Assembly: GCA_023548195.1 (NCBI GenBank)
Contig: JAJHZJ010000220.1
Span: forward strand, 2,611,279-2,675,278
From: Bettongia penicillata ogilbyi
Lineage: Eukaryota; Chordata; Mammalia; Diprotodontia; Potoroidae
DNA length: 64,000 bases
Direction: 5' to 3'
In this document: piece by piece, positions 48,563 to 59,832 of the stretch
How positions within the stretch are numbered: position 1 is the first letter of the stretch
Layout: each line of letters opens with the position of its first letter
Notes under the pieces: model-generated
What the model saw: only the letters and a program-made list of their open reading frames with translations
Told to the model about the DNA's origin: nothing
Database searches by the model: none
Translations under genes and position numbers: made by a program

Positions 48563-49109
48563 CTCAAAGCAGCTAATTTTCAATTAAAAGAATTCTCAAA
48601 ATTCTCTTTTCTTGGCACTTTCATAGAAGACATATTTTCCTTTGTTAAAAACTAAACAAAACAAAAACCACCTCAGTTTTCTCTAACTATACACTACCTA
48701 GGGGCCATAGTATTTGCTTTAGAAATTCATAGTAGATACTAAAAAATTTAAATACACAAAAAGATGCATGATATTTTTCAATCTGAATTTATTTTTCGAT
48801 GACACAGATATTAATCCATCCATATTTACACATATTTTAAGTCTATTGTCTATATTGTCTCATAAAGTTAGCTAAAAGAGCTCTACTAATAAAATGGAGA
48901 CCTCCCTTGATTTATGTCTTTTTTTAAAATTACTGAAGCTTAAACACAGAGTAAGAAAAAAAAAGGAATATATTATACAATTATTAAACCTTAAATGCAG
49001 AATAAGGAAAGAAAAAAAAAACGTCATGTACACAGTCAAAGGTACAAGAGGATTCGAAATATATAGCAATGATGTTCCTTTCAAGAAAGTCTATATGTAT
49101 GACACTGTT
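48563..49109. other. Unassigned sequence
   Basis: AT-rich with A-runs at 48956-48964 and 49012-49021. No gene. Confidence 0.4.
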
Positions 49110-49249
49110 TCCTGTTGAGAGTTGTCCATATTCCTTTTTCCTTCCTTGTTAGTTTTCTTTTATTCTCTGTTGTACAATTATTACCTTATTCTATTTTTCT
49201 CCCTTCTCAGCCCCTCCCCAACCCTAAACGTGCACTGCAACTAAATGTG

Positions 49250-49325
49250 GATATATTTATGTACTTATATATTTATGTATTTATATATATATATATATAT
49301 TTATGTATTTATATATATACCTATA
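49250..49325. repeat. (TA)n/TATT low-complexity
   Basis: ATTTATGT and TATA units, including a run of about 20 bases of pure TA. Confidence 0.9.
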
Positions 49326-49756
49326 TCTAGTCACATGCAAACATACATAAATAGACATACTTTCTCTAACAGATTCTATTGCTTATCTTTGTTTTTGTTT
49401 GTGCACATCTCTTATTTCTTATCTTTTCCAACTCCTCCATTTTAATTCTATCTGCTACTTTGCTCTCCTATTACTTAACCTACCCCATCTCAAAAAATCC
49501 CGTCCTTATCCTCCTTTTCCCATAAATGTAAACATTCTTCCATAGCCCTCTTTGACTGGTTCTCTCACCCTCCCATCTAAAGATCCCTCCCTTTTACTCC
49601 CATTCATATTTATTTAAACATCCTTTTATACCCCTCCCTTAACCTATACTCTTACCTTCCCCTCTAGAGATCTTTTCCTTCTACTCTCCCTTCTCCCTTT
49701 CCCCTTTGCATTTTATTTCTTTTTCAGTTTGCAAGACTTTTATACTCTTCTACACA

Positions 49757-49802
49757 TACACACACATACACATGCATACACACGCACACACACACACACA
49801 GA
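49757..49802. repeat. (CA)n microsatellite
   Basis: Imperfect CA repeat with T and G interruptions, within the HAL1-like 3' UTR. Confidence 0.9.
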
Positions 49803-50500
49803 TATGTATATCTTGTTCCCTCTTGAACCCATTGCTGATGAAAGTAGGTTTCCAGAACTAACAGCCCTCCTCTCTCATCTAATTCCTCTATGTCAGTTGC
49901 TCCGCTTGCCCCTCATTTGTATAAAATAATTACTCATTATATTTATTCCTAAATAGTTTTACTTTTAAAGTCATACTTAGGTCTACCCAATCTTTTTGAT
50001 GAACTACCCAATTACTAATCACAATCCTAGACATACATTTTACATATGTAAAAAAGAAACAGTCCCTCATTGAGTCTCTTGTAATAAGTTTTTCCTATGT
50101 TCCTTATATTTCCTTTGGTTCTTGTATGTCAAATCTATTAAGTTCAGGGTTTTGTTTTGCTTTTGTTTTTTGATAAAATCCCAAAGGACTGACAGTTCAT
50201 TAAATGTCTATTTTCTTTATTCATGATTGTGCTAAACTTTGCTGAGTATGATATTTTCAAGCAGAACACCATTTCTTTTGCTTTTCAACATATAGTGTTC
50301 CAAGACCTACAGTCTTTTGGTGTTGCCACTGCTAGGTCTTGTGTGATTCTAATTGTGGAACTGCCATATTTAACATTTTTTCCGTTATTGCTCTTAATAT
50401 TTTATCCTTGAGATGGTGATTTGAGAATCTGACTGTAATACTCTTATTGGTTTTCCTCATGGGATCTCTTTCAGGTGGTGTTTGGTGGAATATATATATC

Positions 50501-51449
50501 TTCCTCATCATGTTCTGTTTGAGAAGGCTTTAAGGTATTCCAGGATTTACAGCAGCTAAAGCAATGAAATTAAAACATAAAATCTTCTGAAGGATTTTTA
50601 CCATCTACCAGGAGCCTATATCCAGTTTCTTGTACTTTATCCCTTTCATCACAATGGGTAACACCTTGAGTGGGTGTATGCAACACTCATTCTGATGTTT
50701 ATGATGATGACATCATTATATCAGTCAAATAAATGCACATTTTATACATATATGCATATATGTCTAATGATACATATGTGTACATACATAATTTTCGAAA
50801 TGTACATAATTTCTTCTGCACTTATTTTAATTAACAATTACTTATTTAAACAGTTCAGGATTGGGTCCTTTTAATTGCATGCACATGATTTTACACTTTT
50901 TTTCTTCCGGGCCCCTTCCAGTTCTAATTTTTGTTCTAACAAATCAGAAAGTTGATTCAGGCGTTGACTCTCTAATCAACAATGATTCTTTTGCTGCTTA
51001 TTAAAATATAATCAATTTCTTTCCTTTTGTGTTTGTGATTTTCTTTCTTATATACTCTGCTGTGTATTTCTCTGCTTTCCCAGAGAAAATAGTGGTGATA
51101 TAAAGTTTTGAAACTTCTATAAAATTTTCTTTTCTTTGGTCACTTTCATTCTTTCTTCCTTATCTATGACTTCTTGTGTATTTTTTAGTACCTTCATCTA
51201 TTCCTGCAATTATGTTAAAGGTCCTGAGAACAGAATATGCATGTTGGTTTAAGAGATTCTTCATTGAATTCTTTGTGGAAGTTCTCTACATTTTCATTTT
51301 ATGAAACCAATCAAATTTCCATGGTATTATTTAAATATTCATAAATATGAATAGTTCCATCAATAGTCAGCAACCTTTAAGTTATAAATACGTTTCAGTC
51401 TGTTGCAGTAGAGGCAATCCACACAATGGAAGTAACTGAGTCCTTATTT
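50501..51449. other. Unassigned, probably old LINE-derived
   Basis: T-rich on plus, with antisense-LINE style (for example 'ttctttgtggaagttctcta' at 51277), but no family could be fixed. TATA/CATA low-complexity at 50735-50800. Confidence 0.3.
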
Positions 51450-51975
51450 TGTGCTTTAAATAGTATTTTTCTCCAATTTACATATCTAGAAAATTTTTAG
51501 CATTCATTCTTACAATATTTGGAGTTCCAAATTATTCTTCCTCTCTCCCTTCCCTACTTCTTCTGAAAATGGTATGCAGTTTGATATAGTTTACACATAT
51601 GCTATCACGTAAAACATATTTCCATATTCATCACAGTTGTGGAAGAAGAAACAGATCAAAAGGAAATAAAACCACTGAAAGATTAAAATAAGTGAAAAAA
51701 TATGCTTCAATCTATATTTAGAATCTCTCAGTTCTTTATCTAGAAATGGATAGCGTTTTCCTTTGTGAGTTCATTGTACTTATCTTGGATCATTCTGGTG
51801 CTGAGAAAAGCTGAGTCATTAATAGTTGATCATTCACAAAATGTTGCTGATACTACATACAGTCTTTTCCTGGTTCTGCTGATTTCGCTTTGCATCAGTT
51901 TATAAAAGTCTTTCCAGATTTTTCTGAAATGTGTCTCTTCATCATTTCTTATTGCACAATAATATTCCATCAGAT
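51450..51975 (-). mobile_element. L1 LINE 3' UTR and ORF2 end (copy E, 3' part)
   Basis: 'tagcattcattcttacaata' and 'ggagttccaaattattcttc', then 'aaacatatttccatattcat', 'tggttctgctgatttcgctt', 'gcatcagtttataaaagtct', and 'attgcacaataatattccat' are the antisense of the L1 3' UTR and last part of ORF2. Confidence 0.85.
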
Positions 51976-52014
51976 TCATATACCAGAACTGTAAATAGTT
52001 AGCTCCATTGAATT

Positions 52015-53890
52015 CATTATGTTTTCTTTTTCCCTTTTAAATCTTTTTATACTTCTTTTGGATCTTGATATTGGAGGTCTTGATATTTTTTATTTAGTTC
52101 TGGTCTTCTCCTTTATTATAGCTGGGAATACTTTTATTTTATTGAAAGATCATTTCTTGTTTCTTGATTGTAGTCCTAGCTCCCTTGCCTTTCAGAATAT
52201 CATGTTCCAATAATTTTTCATTTATTATTATAGCTGTCATATCCTGTGTCATTCTGATTGCAACTCTCCAGTATTTGAATTTCTTTCTGACCAGTTGTAG
52301 TATTTTTTTTCCCTTTGCCTGATAGTTTTGAAATTTGACTAAAGTATTCCTTGGGGCTTGTATTTCAGCAATCTATTTCCCTAGGTGATTGGTAGATATT
52401 TTAATGCCTATTTTGCCCTCTGGTTCCAGGATATCACAACAGTTTTACTTGACATTTTTAGACATTTCGTAGAATTTCTATGCTATTCAGTTCCTTCTCT
52501 TGATTATGGCTTTCAGATAGTTCAATGATTCTGTTATTGTCGCTCCTGGATCTATTTTCTGGGTCAGTTGTTTTTCCTATGAGGTACTTTACTTTCTCTT
52601 CCTTTTTCATTCTTTTTATTTGTTTCATTGATTCTTGATGTCTCACAGAATCATTAACTTCTTCTTGCCCAGTTCTGTCTTTTAAGGTGCTATTTTCCCC
52701 AATTAGCCTTTGCACTTTCTTTTCATTTTGCCAATTGCACTCTTTAAGGAGTAGTTTTCTTCAATATATTTTTATATCTCCATTTCCATTTGGCAAATTT
52801 TGCTTTGTAAGCAATTTTCCAAGCTGTTGATTCTTCTTTTTTCATAATTGTCTTGCATTTCTCATTTATTTTTCTATTTTTTCTTCTACCTACCTTATAT
52901 TATTTTAAGCTCTTTTTTGAGCTCTTCATGATTTCTTTCTGGGCTTGAGACCACTTCCTATTTTTCTTTAGAGTTTTTTTCCATAGATCTTTTCCCATTT
53001 TTATCCTCTTTGGAGTCTGTATCTTGCTATTCCCTGGCACTATTTTCTATGGTGAGATCATTTTTGTTGCTATTTTTTAAAAACTTTTTTCCTTTACTTT
53101 AAATCTGATTTTTGTTCCCAGGATGGAGGGGCTCAATCTTAGGCTTCTTGTGCCAATGACTACAGACCCTGGCTGCTTACCTGTGTTTTATTGATATTCT
53201 CCTAAGGCTCACAGAGGACCCTTATGTCATGTGCTCTGTTGAATGGGTGGAAAGGGGTGGTGGCTGGCACTGCTGGAGGTTGTAGGGGCCTGGCAGCTTA
53301 CCTGATGTTGAGTTAGGGTCTTTGTGCTGGTGTCCAGCATGTATTGAGGCCAAGTGTTTTTTATTTGTTTGTTTAGTTTCATTTTTGCATTTCTCCCTGG
53401 CTATACTGCAGCACTTGGAGGTCTTGTCCCTAAAGGATGTCTGTCAGCCATGAACTGTACTGAAGCATGGACATCTAGCTGCTAGGGGGCACTTGCCTGT
53501 CAAGGGCTATGCTAAAGCACATATTGGTTCTTGTAGCTGGAGTATGCAGGTTCCCCTGGCTATGCTAAGGCATATGAGGGGTCCTGGTGTTGGTGCTTGC
53601 CTGATTCACCATATTGGGGCTCAGGATTTCCTGTTGGTTTGCTGAGGTGGAGCTTGCTGCTGGTTTGCTTGGAAGCTTCCTATCCTGGAATGGACTCCTC
53701 TTTTACCCAATAGAGACGAAAATTTCTTGTAGATCCTCCAAGTATCCTAGGCTAAAGAATGCTTTACTCAGTCTTTCCACTGCCTCTATTGTTACAAGAT
53801 TTTTTCAAGGGCAGTATTTTATAGCATTTGGAGGTAAATATAAGACAATTACAGGCACTTACTATTTGCCTGTCTTGGTTCCCAGAAGTC
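52015..53890 (-). mobile_element. L1 ORF1 and 5' UTR (copy E, 5' part)
   Basis: Minus-strand L1 5' half. ORF1 remnant (52060-53060) and a GC-richer 5' UTR (53100-53890) with repeated 'ggctatgctaa(a/g)gca'-type motifs and 'ggtttgctgaggtggagctt'. Only about 40 bases separate it from the L1 3' end at 51975, so nearly all of ORF2 is missing. Orientation and order (3' end, then ORF1, then 5' UTR along plus) are those of one element. Confidence 0.75.
52458..53060 (-). pseudogene. Broken L1 ORF1 (copy E)
   Basis: The piece 52715-52458 shows the end of the coiled coil and the RRM start ('GKTTDPENRSRSDNNRIIEL'), and 52720-53060 is decayed coiled coil. Many stops and shifts. Older than copies A-C. Confidence 0.75.
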
Positions 53891-54285
53891 TCCAATACTG
53901 AGTTCTGACAAAATCACAGTTTCTTAAAATATTTTCTTTTTCAGAACCAATAAATAGGTGAATATATTTATTGTTTCCACATCATGGGGTTTAAAAACAT
54001 GGTATCCACACTGTCTAGAAAATTCATGTAAATTTTTTTGATCTTCCCTTTGTACCAGAGAAGACATCTGAATTATTATGGTATTAAAAATGAAATGTTG
54101 ATATAATAAATACTATGCATATATTTATGCATTTCTGAGATTCTAAACTTTTTTCTGTGTCATCTGCTGGCATTTGTGTGTTGTTTGTCACTTCTGAAGG
54201 AATTTCCAAAAATTAGCATTTAATTTTTTATGCTGACTGAAAGCACAAAGGGAAAAGTTGCAATTTGCAGGGATAATTAATTCAT
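53891..54285. other. Unassigned sequence
   Basis: AT-rich with no recognised feature. Confidence 0.4.
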
Positions 54286-54289
54286 CCTT

Positions 54290-54535
54290 TTTTCTAACAA
54301 ATATTTCCTATTATCCTCTATATGCTGGGCACTAGCTAAGCTATGAGGATAAATCAGATCCAATCCTACTCCCTGTGAGTTTACAAATTGTATGGGGAAG
54401 TGGGGATAAACTAGTATAAAATAATGAGTCTATTCTTGTAATACTAGGATATTGCAAGGCATAATGAGTAATGAGAGTTCAGAGGAGGGAGAGAGAGTTT
54501 ACTAACTGGGACGATCAGTAAAAACTTCATGGAGG
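54290..54535 (-). repeat. L2 LINE 3' region
   Basis: 'atatgctgggcactagctaa', 'atgagagttcagaggaggga', 'ctgggacgatcagtaaaaac', and 'ttcatggagggaacaacaga' follow the antisense L2 order. Confidence 0.75.
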
Positions 54536-54559
54536 GAACAACAGATAAGTGGTCTCTAA

Positions 54560-54835
54560 ATGATGGCTAGTTGTTCTTACCTCCTGGTTGACTTGTTTTC
54601 TGTGTTTGTCCTTCTTCTTAAAGAGGACCATGTAATCAAGATGATGTCATGTCTTGCAACTGACTTTGATTTGAATGAGGGAGGGCTGTGCAAAGTCACC
54701 AACCTTACTTTCTTCTCCTGTGCCGTCTCGGTCCAGTGGTCTGACATTCATCAAGATGACTGGAGATGACCCAGGATACAATGGGAGACCTTGGCCCTTT
54801 CAGGCTAAGGTCTTATCACATTTTCACTTTGATTA
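54560..54835 (-). repeat. MAR1-type SINE
   Basis: 'taaagaggaccatgtaatca', 'agatgatgtcatgtcttgca', 'tttgaatgagggagggctgt', 'atgactggagatgacccagg', and 'caatgggagaccttggccct'. Reverse orientation, the variant lacking the usual tRNA-like head. Confidence 0.88.
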
Positions 54836-55079
54836 AGATACCTGCTGGCTGACTATTATAGATAGAAATGGTGACAGAGATTTCTAAATGAATGGGAATC
54901 GAATTAAGAACATACAGAGATGGGAAAACTTAAGATGTATTGGGCAATAGCAAATTCACCAGATTGATTGACTAAGATGATCTGTGTAGACAAATAGGGG
55001 GACAGATGTGAAATTGTAGATTATAGAGAACATGGAATACTCAGGCTAAAAATGGAAAGGAAAGGGAAAGGCATGCATA
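54836..55079. other. Unassigned sequence
   Basis: Purine-rich on the plus strand, no recognised feature. Confidence 0.4.
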
Positions 55080-55320
55080 TTCATTAAGTGCCTACTACAT
55101 GTTAGGTATTGTGCTTAGTATTTTACAAATATTACCTTATTTATTTCTCACAATTATCCTGGAAGCTGCATCCTATCATTGCTCTTATTTTACAGATGAG
55201 GCGACTGAAGTATACAGAATTGAAGTGGCTTGCCCAGGGTCACACAATCAGTAAATATCTGAGGACAGATTTAAACTCAGGTCTTCTTGATATCAGGCCC
55301 AGTGCTCTATCCAGGTCTTT
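55080..55320 (-). repeat. CORE-SINE (MIR), nearly complete
   Basis: 'attaagtgcctactacatgt', 'ttgtgcttagtattttacaa', 'attttacagatgaggcgact', 'cttgcccagggtcacacaat', 'actcaggtcttcttgatatc', and 'aggcccagtgctctatcc'. One of the best-preserved MIRs here. Confidence 0.9.
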
Positions 55321-55489
55321 AATAAATCCTTTGACTACTATTCTTTATAGGCTTTATTATCAAAGGGATAATGAGAAAGTAAAACTCAATGTAAGAGAGA
55401 TTATATGGGAGAGGGCACTTTTTAGGCAATAGAAGAAACATCATGATGGTATTTGTCATCAAGGAATTTGAAATCCAATGAAATAGACA

Positions 55490-56300
55490 AGTGCTCAGGA
55501 AAAAAAAAATAAATTGGAATGACAATGGTTGGAAAGTGGGGGGATGAAGAATTCTGGGACACCTTGCCCGCAAAAGACTGGAGTAGAAGGATGAATCGTC
55601 TGAAAAGTATTTGCAGACTCAAGTATTCTGGAAGTCAAGATGGTAAAGATTTATTCTACTTTTCAGCATGCAAGAGTTGTTAGGGAACTTGAAACTTCAG
55701 AGAGGGATAGGTAAGATTTATATAGAATATTCTATAGCAAAACATCTGCCAAATATGCTAACTAAGTGTTTCAGAGTGGGATTAGGAAGTAGTTAGTTCT
55801 TAAAGGAGCATGAACTCTTACAATCCACTGCACAGGTATTTTACCTAGAATTAATTGAGAAATAGCCCAGGAGGTAGGGACTTACATGGAGGTGTGGTTT
55901 TAGGACTGAAAAGTCATTAAGTCAGGATTGGTCAGGGATGACTGAGAAATACCAATGCATTGATGGGGAGCATCAATGTCTTGTTATACAAGACAAACTT
56001 AAGGGAATATACATATGTCTAAGTCTAGGATTTACATGATTGATCAGTGAGTAGCAAATATCTTTATGACCCAGTATACAGTCAGTTCAACCAGTACATA
56101 GGTGTTTCAAACTAATAAACTTGATAGATGCAACTGGCTACAGTATCAAGGAGAGAGATCTAGGGCAGGCTGTCCTTGGACTATGGAGAATCTGCCTGGG
56201 ATAGTATTTTCAGGCTAGAGAGAAATGTGAGTTTTAAAGAGACTTGTGATTTTAGAATTAGAATTGCATAGGCAGGCAAGCATCCCATCAGGAACACATA
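55490..56300 (-). mobile_element. Possible LTR
   Basis: Distinct block with 'gatttattctacttttcagc' near 55648 (TTTATT, a polyadenylation-signal complement). It starts after an A-run (55500-55509) and ends just before a SINE. The look is that of an antisense endogenous-retrovirus LTR, but TG/CA ends and a duplication were not found and no viral gene is present. Confidence 0.35.
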
Positions 56301-56310
56301 TTAAGAAATA

Positions 56311-56565
56311 AAGGACAGCTAGGTGGCATAGTGCATAGAATGCCAGGCCTGGAGTCAGTAAAACCAGAGCTCAAATTCAGTCTCAGAGACTTACTACCTG
56401 GGCAAGTCACTTAACCCTGTTTGTTTCTACTTCTTCATCTGAAAATGAGCTGGAGAAGGAAATGGGAAACCACTCAAGTATTTTTGCCAAGAAAACTCTA
56501 AATGGGGTCATGAAGAATCAGCCATGAGTGAAACGATTGAACGATAACAAACAAAATCCAAGTAA
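56311..56565 (+). repeat. Marsupial tRNA-derived SINE (WALLSI/SINE1 type)
   Basis: 'ggacagctaggtggcatagt', 'ccaggcctggagtcagtaaa', 'gggcaagtcacttaaccctg', 'aagtatttttgccaagaaaa', 'aaatggggtcatgaagaatc', and 'gaaacgattgaacgataaca'. Full length and well preserved. Confidence 0.95.
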
Positions 56566-57299
56566 TACAACAAAAGTACAATGTGCACTTCAGTGCTTAG
56601 AAAGTAGCATAGGAAAGAGAACAAGACAGGAGCTTTTACAAGAACAAGCTTCTTGGTCAGTTTTTAACAGATTTTTGAAAGGAGGGAAATGCATTATTAT
56701 CAGATAATGGATTAGTGTACTGACTTGGCGTTCTCTTGACACCTACTCAAACCAAGGACACAAGAGCTAATGCATTCTCTAGAATTGACCATTATTGCTA
56801 CTGAAGGTTCACAGAAATAATTTTCCCAATCTTTTTGAATTATTTTTTTCTTCCCCTATACCAATCTAACAGATCCAAATAATCTTCTTGGCTCTTTGTT
56901 GAAAATACAATTGCAAGAAGCTTTCCAAATGAATATTTTATCCCGTAAGTTTCTTCTATGTCCTCCTCATCACTTATAATGTATTAATATCAAGCAAATT
57001 TAGTGTTCACTTTGAATATGATAAACTAATTGCATTCAGTTTAACAGATCTATCCTGAACCCATATGATCCAAAATGCTTCATCATTTCTAGAATTACAG
57101 ACAATAGGAAATCAAAAACCATCCAAAAAAGATTATTAAGAAATGTTCTTTCAGCTGCAAAATAATATGAAGCGCTCCTTTCTGAAGGTAGGTTTTTACA
57201 GAATAATTAAAAGTGAAGACAGGTTAGAGCAAAAGGCATCGGTCATAGCCTACAATCAGAGAATTTCAATGAATGATCTTTAATTAGTATAATTATTCC
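56566..57299. other. Unassigned sequence
   Basis: No gene or repeat recognised. Confidence 0.4.
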
Positions 57300-57415
57300 T
57301 GTCTACATATCTCTATATATACACGTACATACATATACATAATATACATATTTACATATACATATATATGTATATGTATATAGGTGTGTATACATACACA
57401 CCTATATATATCTAA
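57300..57415. repeat. Palindromic AT-rich low-complexity
   Basis: Alternating TACATA/TATGTA sequence. 57353-57378 is a perfect 26-bp palindrome. 57379-57390 and 57395-57406 are 12-bp inverted arms (TATAGGTGTGTA / TACACACCTATA) separated by TACA. Capable of forming cruciforms; no known function. Confidence 0.9.
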
Positions 57416-58185
57416 GAGCTATAACTGTCTTGAACCTTGGCACAAACACATGCTTGGCAATAGTAGAAAGAGTTTGTGAAATACACCCTTGCAAAAGATT
57501 TCTACTGATAGGAAATGTTCCTTAGCTTTGTCTGTCCTGAGATGAGCAGTAATAGATAAGTTTTTTTTACTAGTGAATGAAACTGTAGTAATATTTCTTG
57601 CCTTAAAATTTGAAGAGAATGGTGTGGGAGCCCAATAGACACAGTTTACATGCTGCTTTCCTGACAAAATTTTTTTTCTCTTTCTTTGCATGTGATGGCA
57701 ATATTTTCCCTTATAGAAAGGGCAGGACCTTCATACAACAAAGTCCTTTATACAACGTGACTTTCATTAGTTTCTCCATAAATATATGGACACCATTTCC
57801 AAAACCTAATTATTTACATGAGAAAAAATATATATTTTATAATCATTAACTAAATGGTTGCCATCCCTTTTTATTCAATGTTTCATCTCTTACCTCTTGC
57901 CCTGTGCCAGAACACGATGCAGCAAATCCCCACCTCTCTAGTTTGCAGTAGAAAATTGTGTTGAGTGATAAACATCAAAATTTAACTTTGTATACAAATA
58001 AGGTGTTGGGTAAGAATCTAGTTTCAAATTAGATTCCTATAATATCTCAAAGTAGCTATTTCTGTTCTAAAATAAATTGACAGCATATTTGGTGAAGGGG
58101 AGGAGGCTAACAGGGAACTTGTCAATGCTCCAATGTGAACTGGACACTTGCATTTTTACTTCTTGAGAAGAATCATTTTTGAAAG

Positions 58186-58188
<3 letters not shown>
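57416..58188. other. Unassigned sequence
   Basis: A 90-codon minus frame (57419-57691) and a 79-codon plus frame overlap here without recognisable motifs. Considered non-coding. Confidence 0.4.

Positions 58189-58237
<49 letters not shown>
58189..58237. repeat. (TA)n microsatellite
   Basis: An uninterrupted TA tract of 49 bases. Confidence 0.97.
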
Positions 58238-58239
<2 letters not shown>

Positions 58240-58289
58240 CATTAAATTATGTAGAAATCTTTTTTTTTTAATCCTCCAAGAACTGTTTT

Positions 58290-58623
58290 GTTGAAAATCT
58301 CTGGTGTGTGTGTTCATCCTTTGTTGCCGAATAAAGTAATGACATCAGAGAAATAATGATATGACTAGTGCTTGACCTTATTTTGAGTGAGAGAGGGCTA
58401 TGCTGATCACCTCACTTCTCCAAAGTCATCTGACTCCAGTGACCTATAATTTCCTATTTCATTAGAATGACTGGAGATGACCCAGGATGAGGCAATCGAG
58501 GTTATGTGACTTGCCCAGGGTCACACAGCCAGTGAATGCCAAGTATCTGCGGTGAGATTTGAAGTCAGATCCTCCTGAGTCCTGCACTGGTGCGCTATCC
58601 ACTGCACCAGATCTCTAGCCACC
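58290..58623 (-). repeat. MAR1/WSINE1 SINE, full length
   Basis: 'tgttcatcctttgttgccga', 'aatgactggagatgacccag', 'gatgaggcaatcgaggttat', 'cttgcccagggtcacacagc', 'tcctcctgagtcctgcactg', 'gctatccactgcaccagatc', and 'tctagccacct'. It directly abuts the VAMP4 fragment and may have inserted into it. Confidence 0.92.
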
Positions 58624-58841
58624 TAATCAAGACTGATATTACAGACAATAGGAATGATAATCACCAGCACGAGGATAACAGCAACCAGAGCAATGATGGC
58701 CTTCATTTTGCATCCATGCCACTATATTTGTCTTTGAACCTGTTTAGATCTATTGCTTAAAGTTTTTGTATTATCTGATAAGCTTTCTGATTTGTGTTGC
58801 TGCTCATCCAGTTTCTCGCCTCTTTCAATCACTCTTGTAAT
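58624..58841 (-). pseudogene. VAMP4: VAMP4 pseudogene fragment (C-terminal half)
   Basis: On the minus strand one frame reads ITRVIERGEKLDEQQ, then HKSESLSDNTKTLSNRSKQV, a TAG stop (58722-58724), then WHGCKMKAIIALVAVILVLV followed by IIIPIV. This is the second half of a VAMP4-type R-SNARE motif, the cysteine of the juxtamembrane WRGCK-type block, and the C-terminal membrane anchor. VAMP4 is a trans-Golgi/endosomal v-SNARE of about 140 residues, so about half is present. The TAG replaces the first Trp of the juxtamembrane Trp pair, and a small indel scrambles the last residues before the expected stop (58627-58629). The match is lost upstream of 58841, where T-rich sequence begins, and a MAR1 SINE abuts the other end. 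It is most likely a 5'-truncated retrocopy. A copied genomic exon is the alternative, since the T-rich upstream sequence ending in AG could also pass for a splice acceptor. Confidence 0.85.
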
Positions 58842-59394
58842 AAAAAAGGGTAGAAAAGTGCAGCAAATTAAGAGACTAAGACTAAATCATTTCACAAGAT
58901 GAGGTAATAAGCCATGAATGTTTGCATATCCCTGATGAAACTATATTTAAGATAAGGTTTCCAAAAAGATATATTCAGAATGCGTTAATGACTGGTGACT
59001 AGCTCTTATTTCCCCAAAATATGAGAGGTCACTGATAGTTCTGTACTCAGATGACATAGGAGATGCCGCCATTGGTTTATTTATATAAATTTAACCTAAA
59101 CCTAAACAGCATGTGTTGACTGTATATACAACTGATTTACTCAATTTGATTAAATTTATTTAGCTAATAAATGGTGGAAAATATTTCAAAATTGATGTAC
59201 TTAGTAATGGACATTTTATTGAATATAGACAATGTCTCACCAGTTTTCTAAGTAGTTATCCTATTTAATCTGGCCTCCCAAAGTTTATAATGGCTTTATT
59301 TTCCATAAAGGCATTTTGATTTTCTATTTCTTCCTTAATCTATACAATAATAACCTATGGGCTACATAGGTAAGATTCATATACTTTTTTTTTT
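58842..59394. other. Unassigned sequence
   Basis: AT-rich with no recognised feature. Confidence 0.4.
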
Positions 59395-59565
59395 TAGAAT
59401 CATAGATCATAAAGTCCGAAATAATCTCAGAAGTCATCTTCTCCACATTCTCTCTTTTCAGACGAGAAGACTAAAGCCCAAAGAGGTAAAGTAATTCAAC
59501 AAACTTCATCTAGGTAATGAGTATTGGAGATGGGATTTGAATCAGGTTCCTCTGACTTGAGAATA
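59395..59565 (-). repeat. CORE-SINE, decayed
   Basis: 'agaatcatagatcataaagt', 'cagaagtcatcttctccaca', 'agactaaagcccaaagaggt', 'gggatttgaatcaggttcct', and 'ctgacttgag'. Confidence 0.7.
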
Positions 59566-59599
59566 AATGTTGCCAACAACATTGCTTAATCGCATTAGG

Positions 59600-59832
59600 G
59601 CTCATACAACCATATGTAGGTATATGTGGATATACACATATATACTCTCATGCTCATTATGTATATACACACATTCTATATCACATTATATTTATATACC
59701 TAGGTACATGCATATATATATACACACATGCACATATGTGTATATTTATACATATATGTATACATATTCTATATGCATACAATGTGCATGTGTGTATCTA
59801 TGTATATATATATATATATATGTTTATACCTT
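59600..59832. repeat. TATA/CATA/TGCA low-complexity
   Basis: About 230 bases of alternating purine/pyrimidine sequence ending in a 20-base pure TA run (59803-59822). The 89-codon Tyr/Ile/Cys-rich frame here is an artefact. Confidence 0.9.

Larger units (their letters stand above)
49110..50500 (-). mobile_element. HAL1-like remnant (copy F)
   Basis: 50195-50490 matches the antisense of the L1 ORF1 C-terminal region ('gatgcta'-type blocks: 'gtgctaaactttgctgagta', 'ttgccactgctaggtcttgt', 'gtgtgattctaattgtgg', 'gatctctttcaggtggtgtt'). It is followed on its 3' side by a long pyrimidine-rich stretch (49130-50190) like a HAL1 3' UTR, with TA (49250-49320) and CA (49757-49800) repeats. No ORF2 is seen. 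More diverged than A-C and perhaps a different subfamily. Confidence 0.55.

Noticed and set aside
55109..55432. 107-codon plus-strand frame
   Set aside because: Mostly an antisense MIR SINE; no independent coding evidence.
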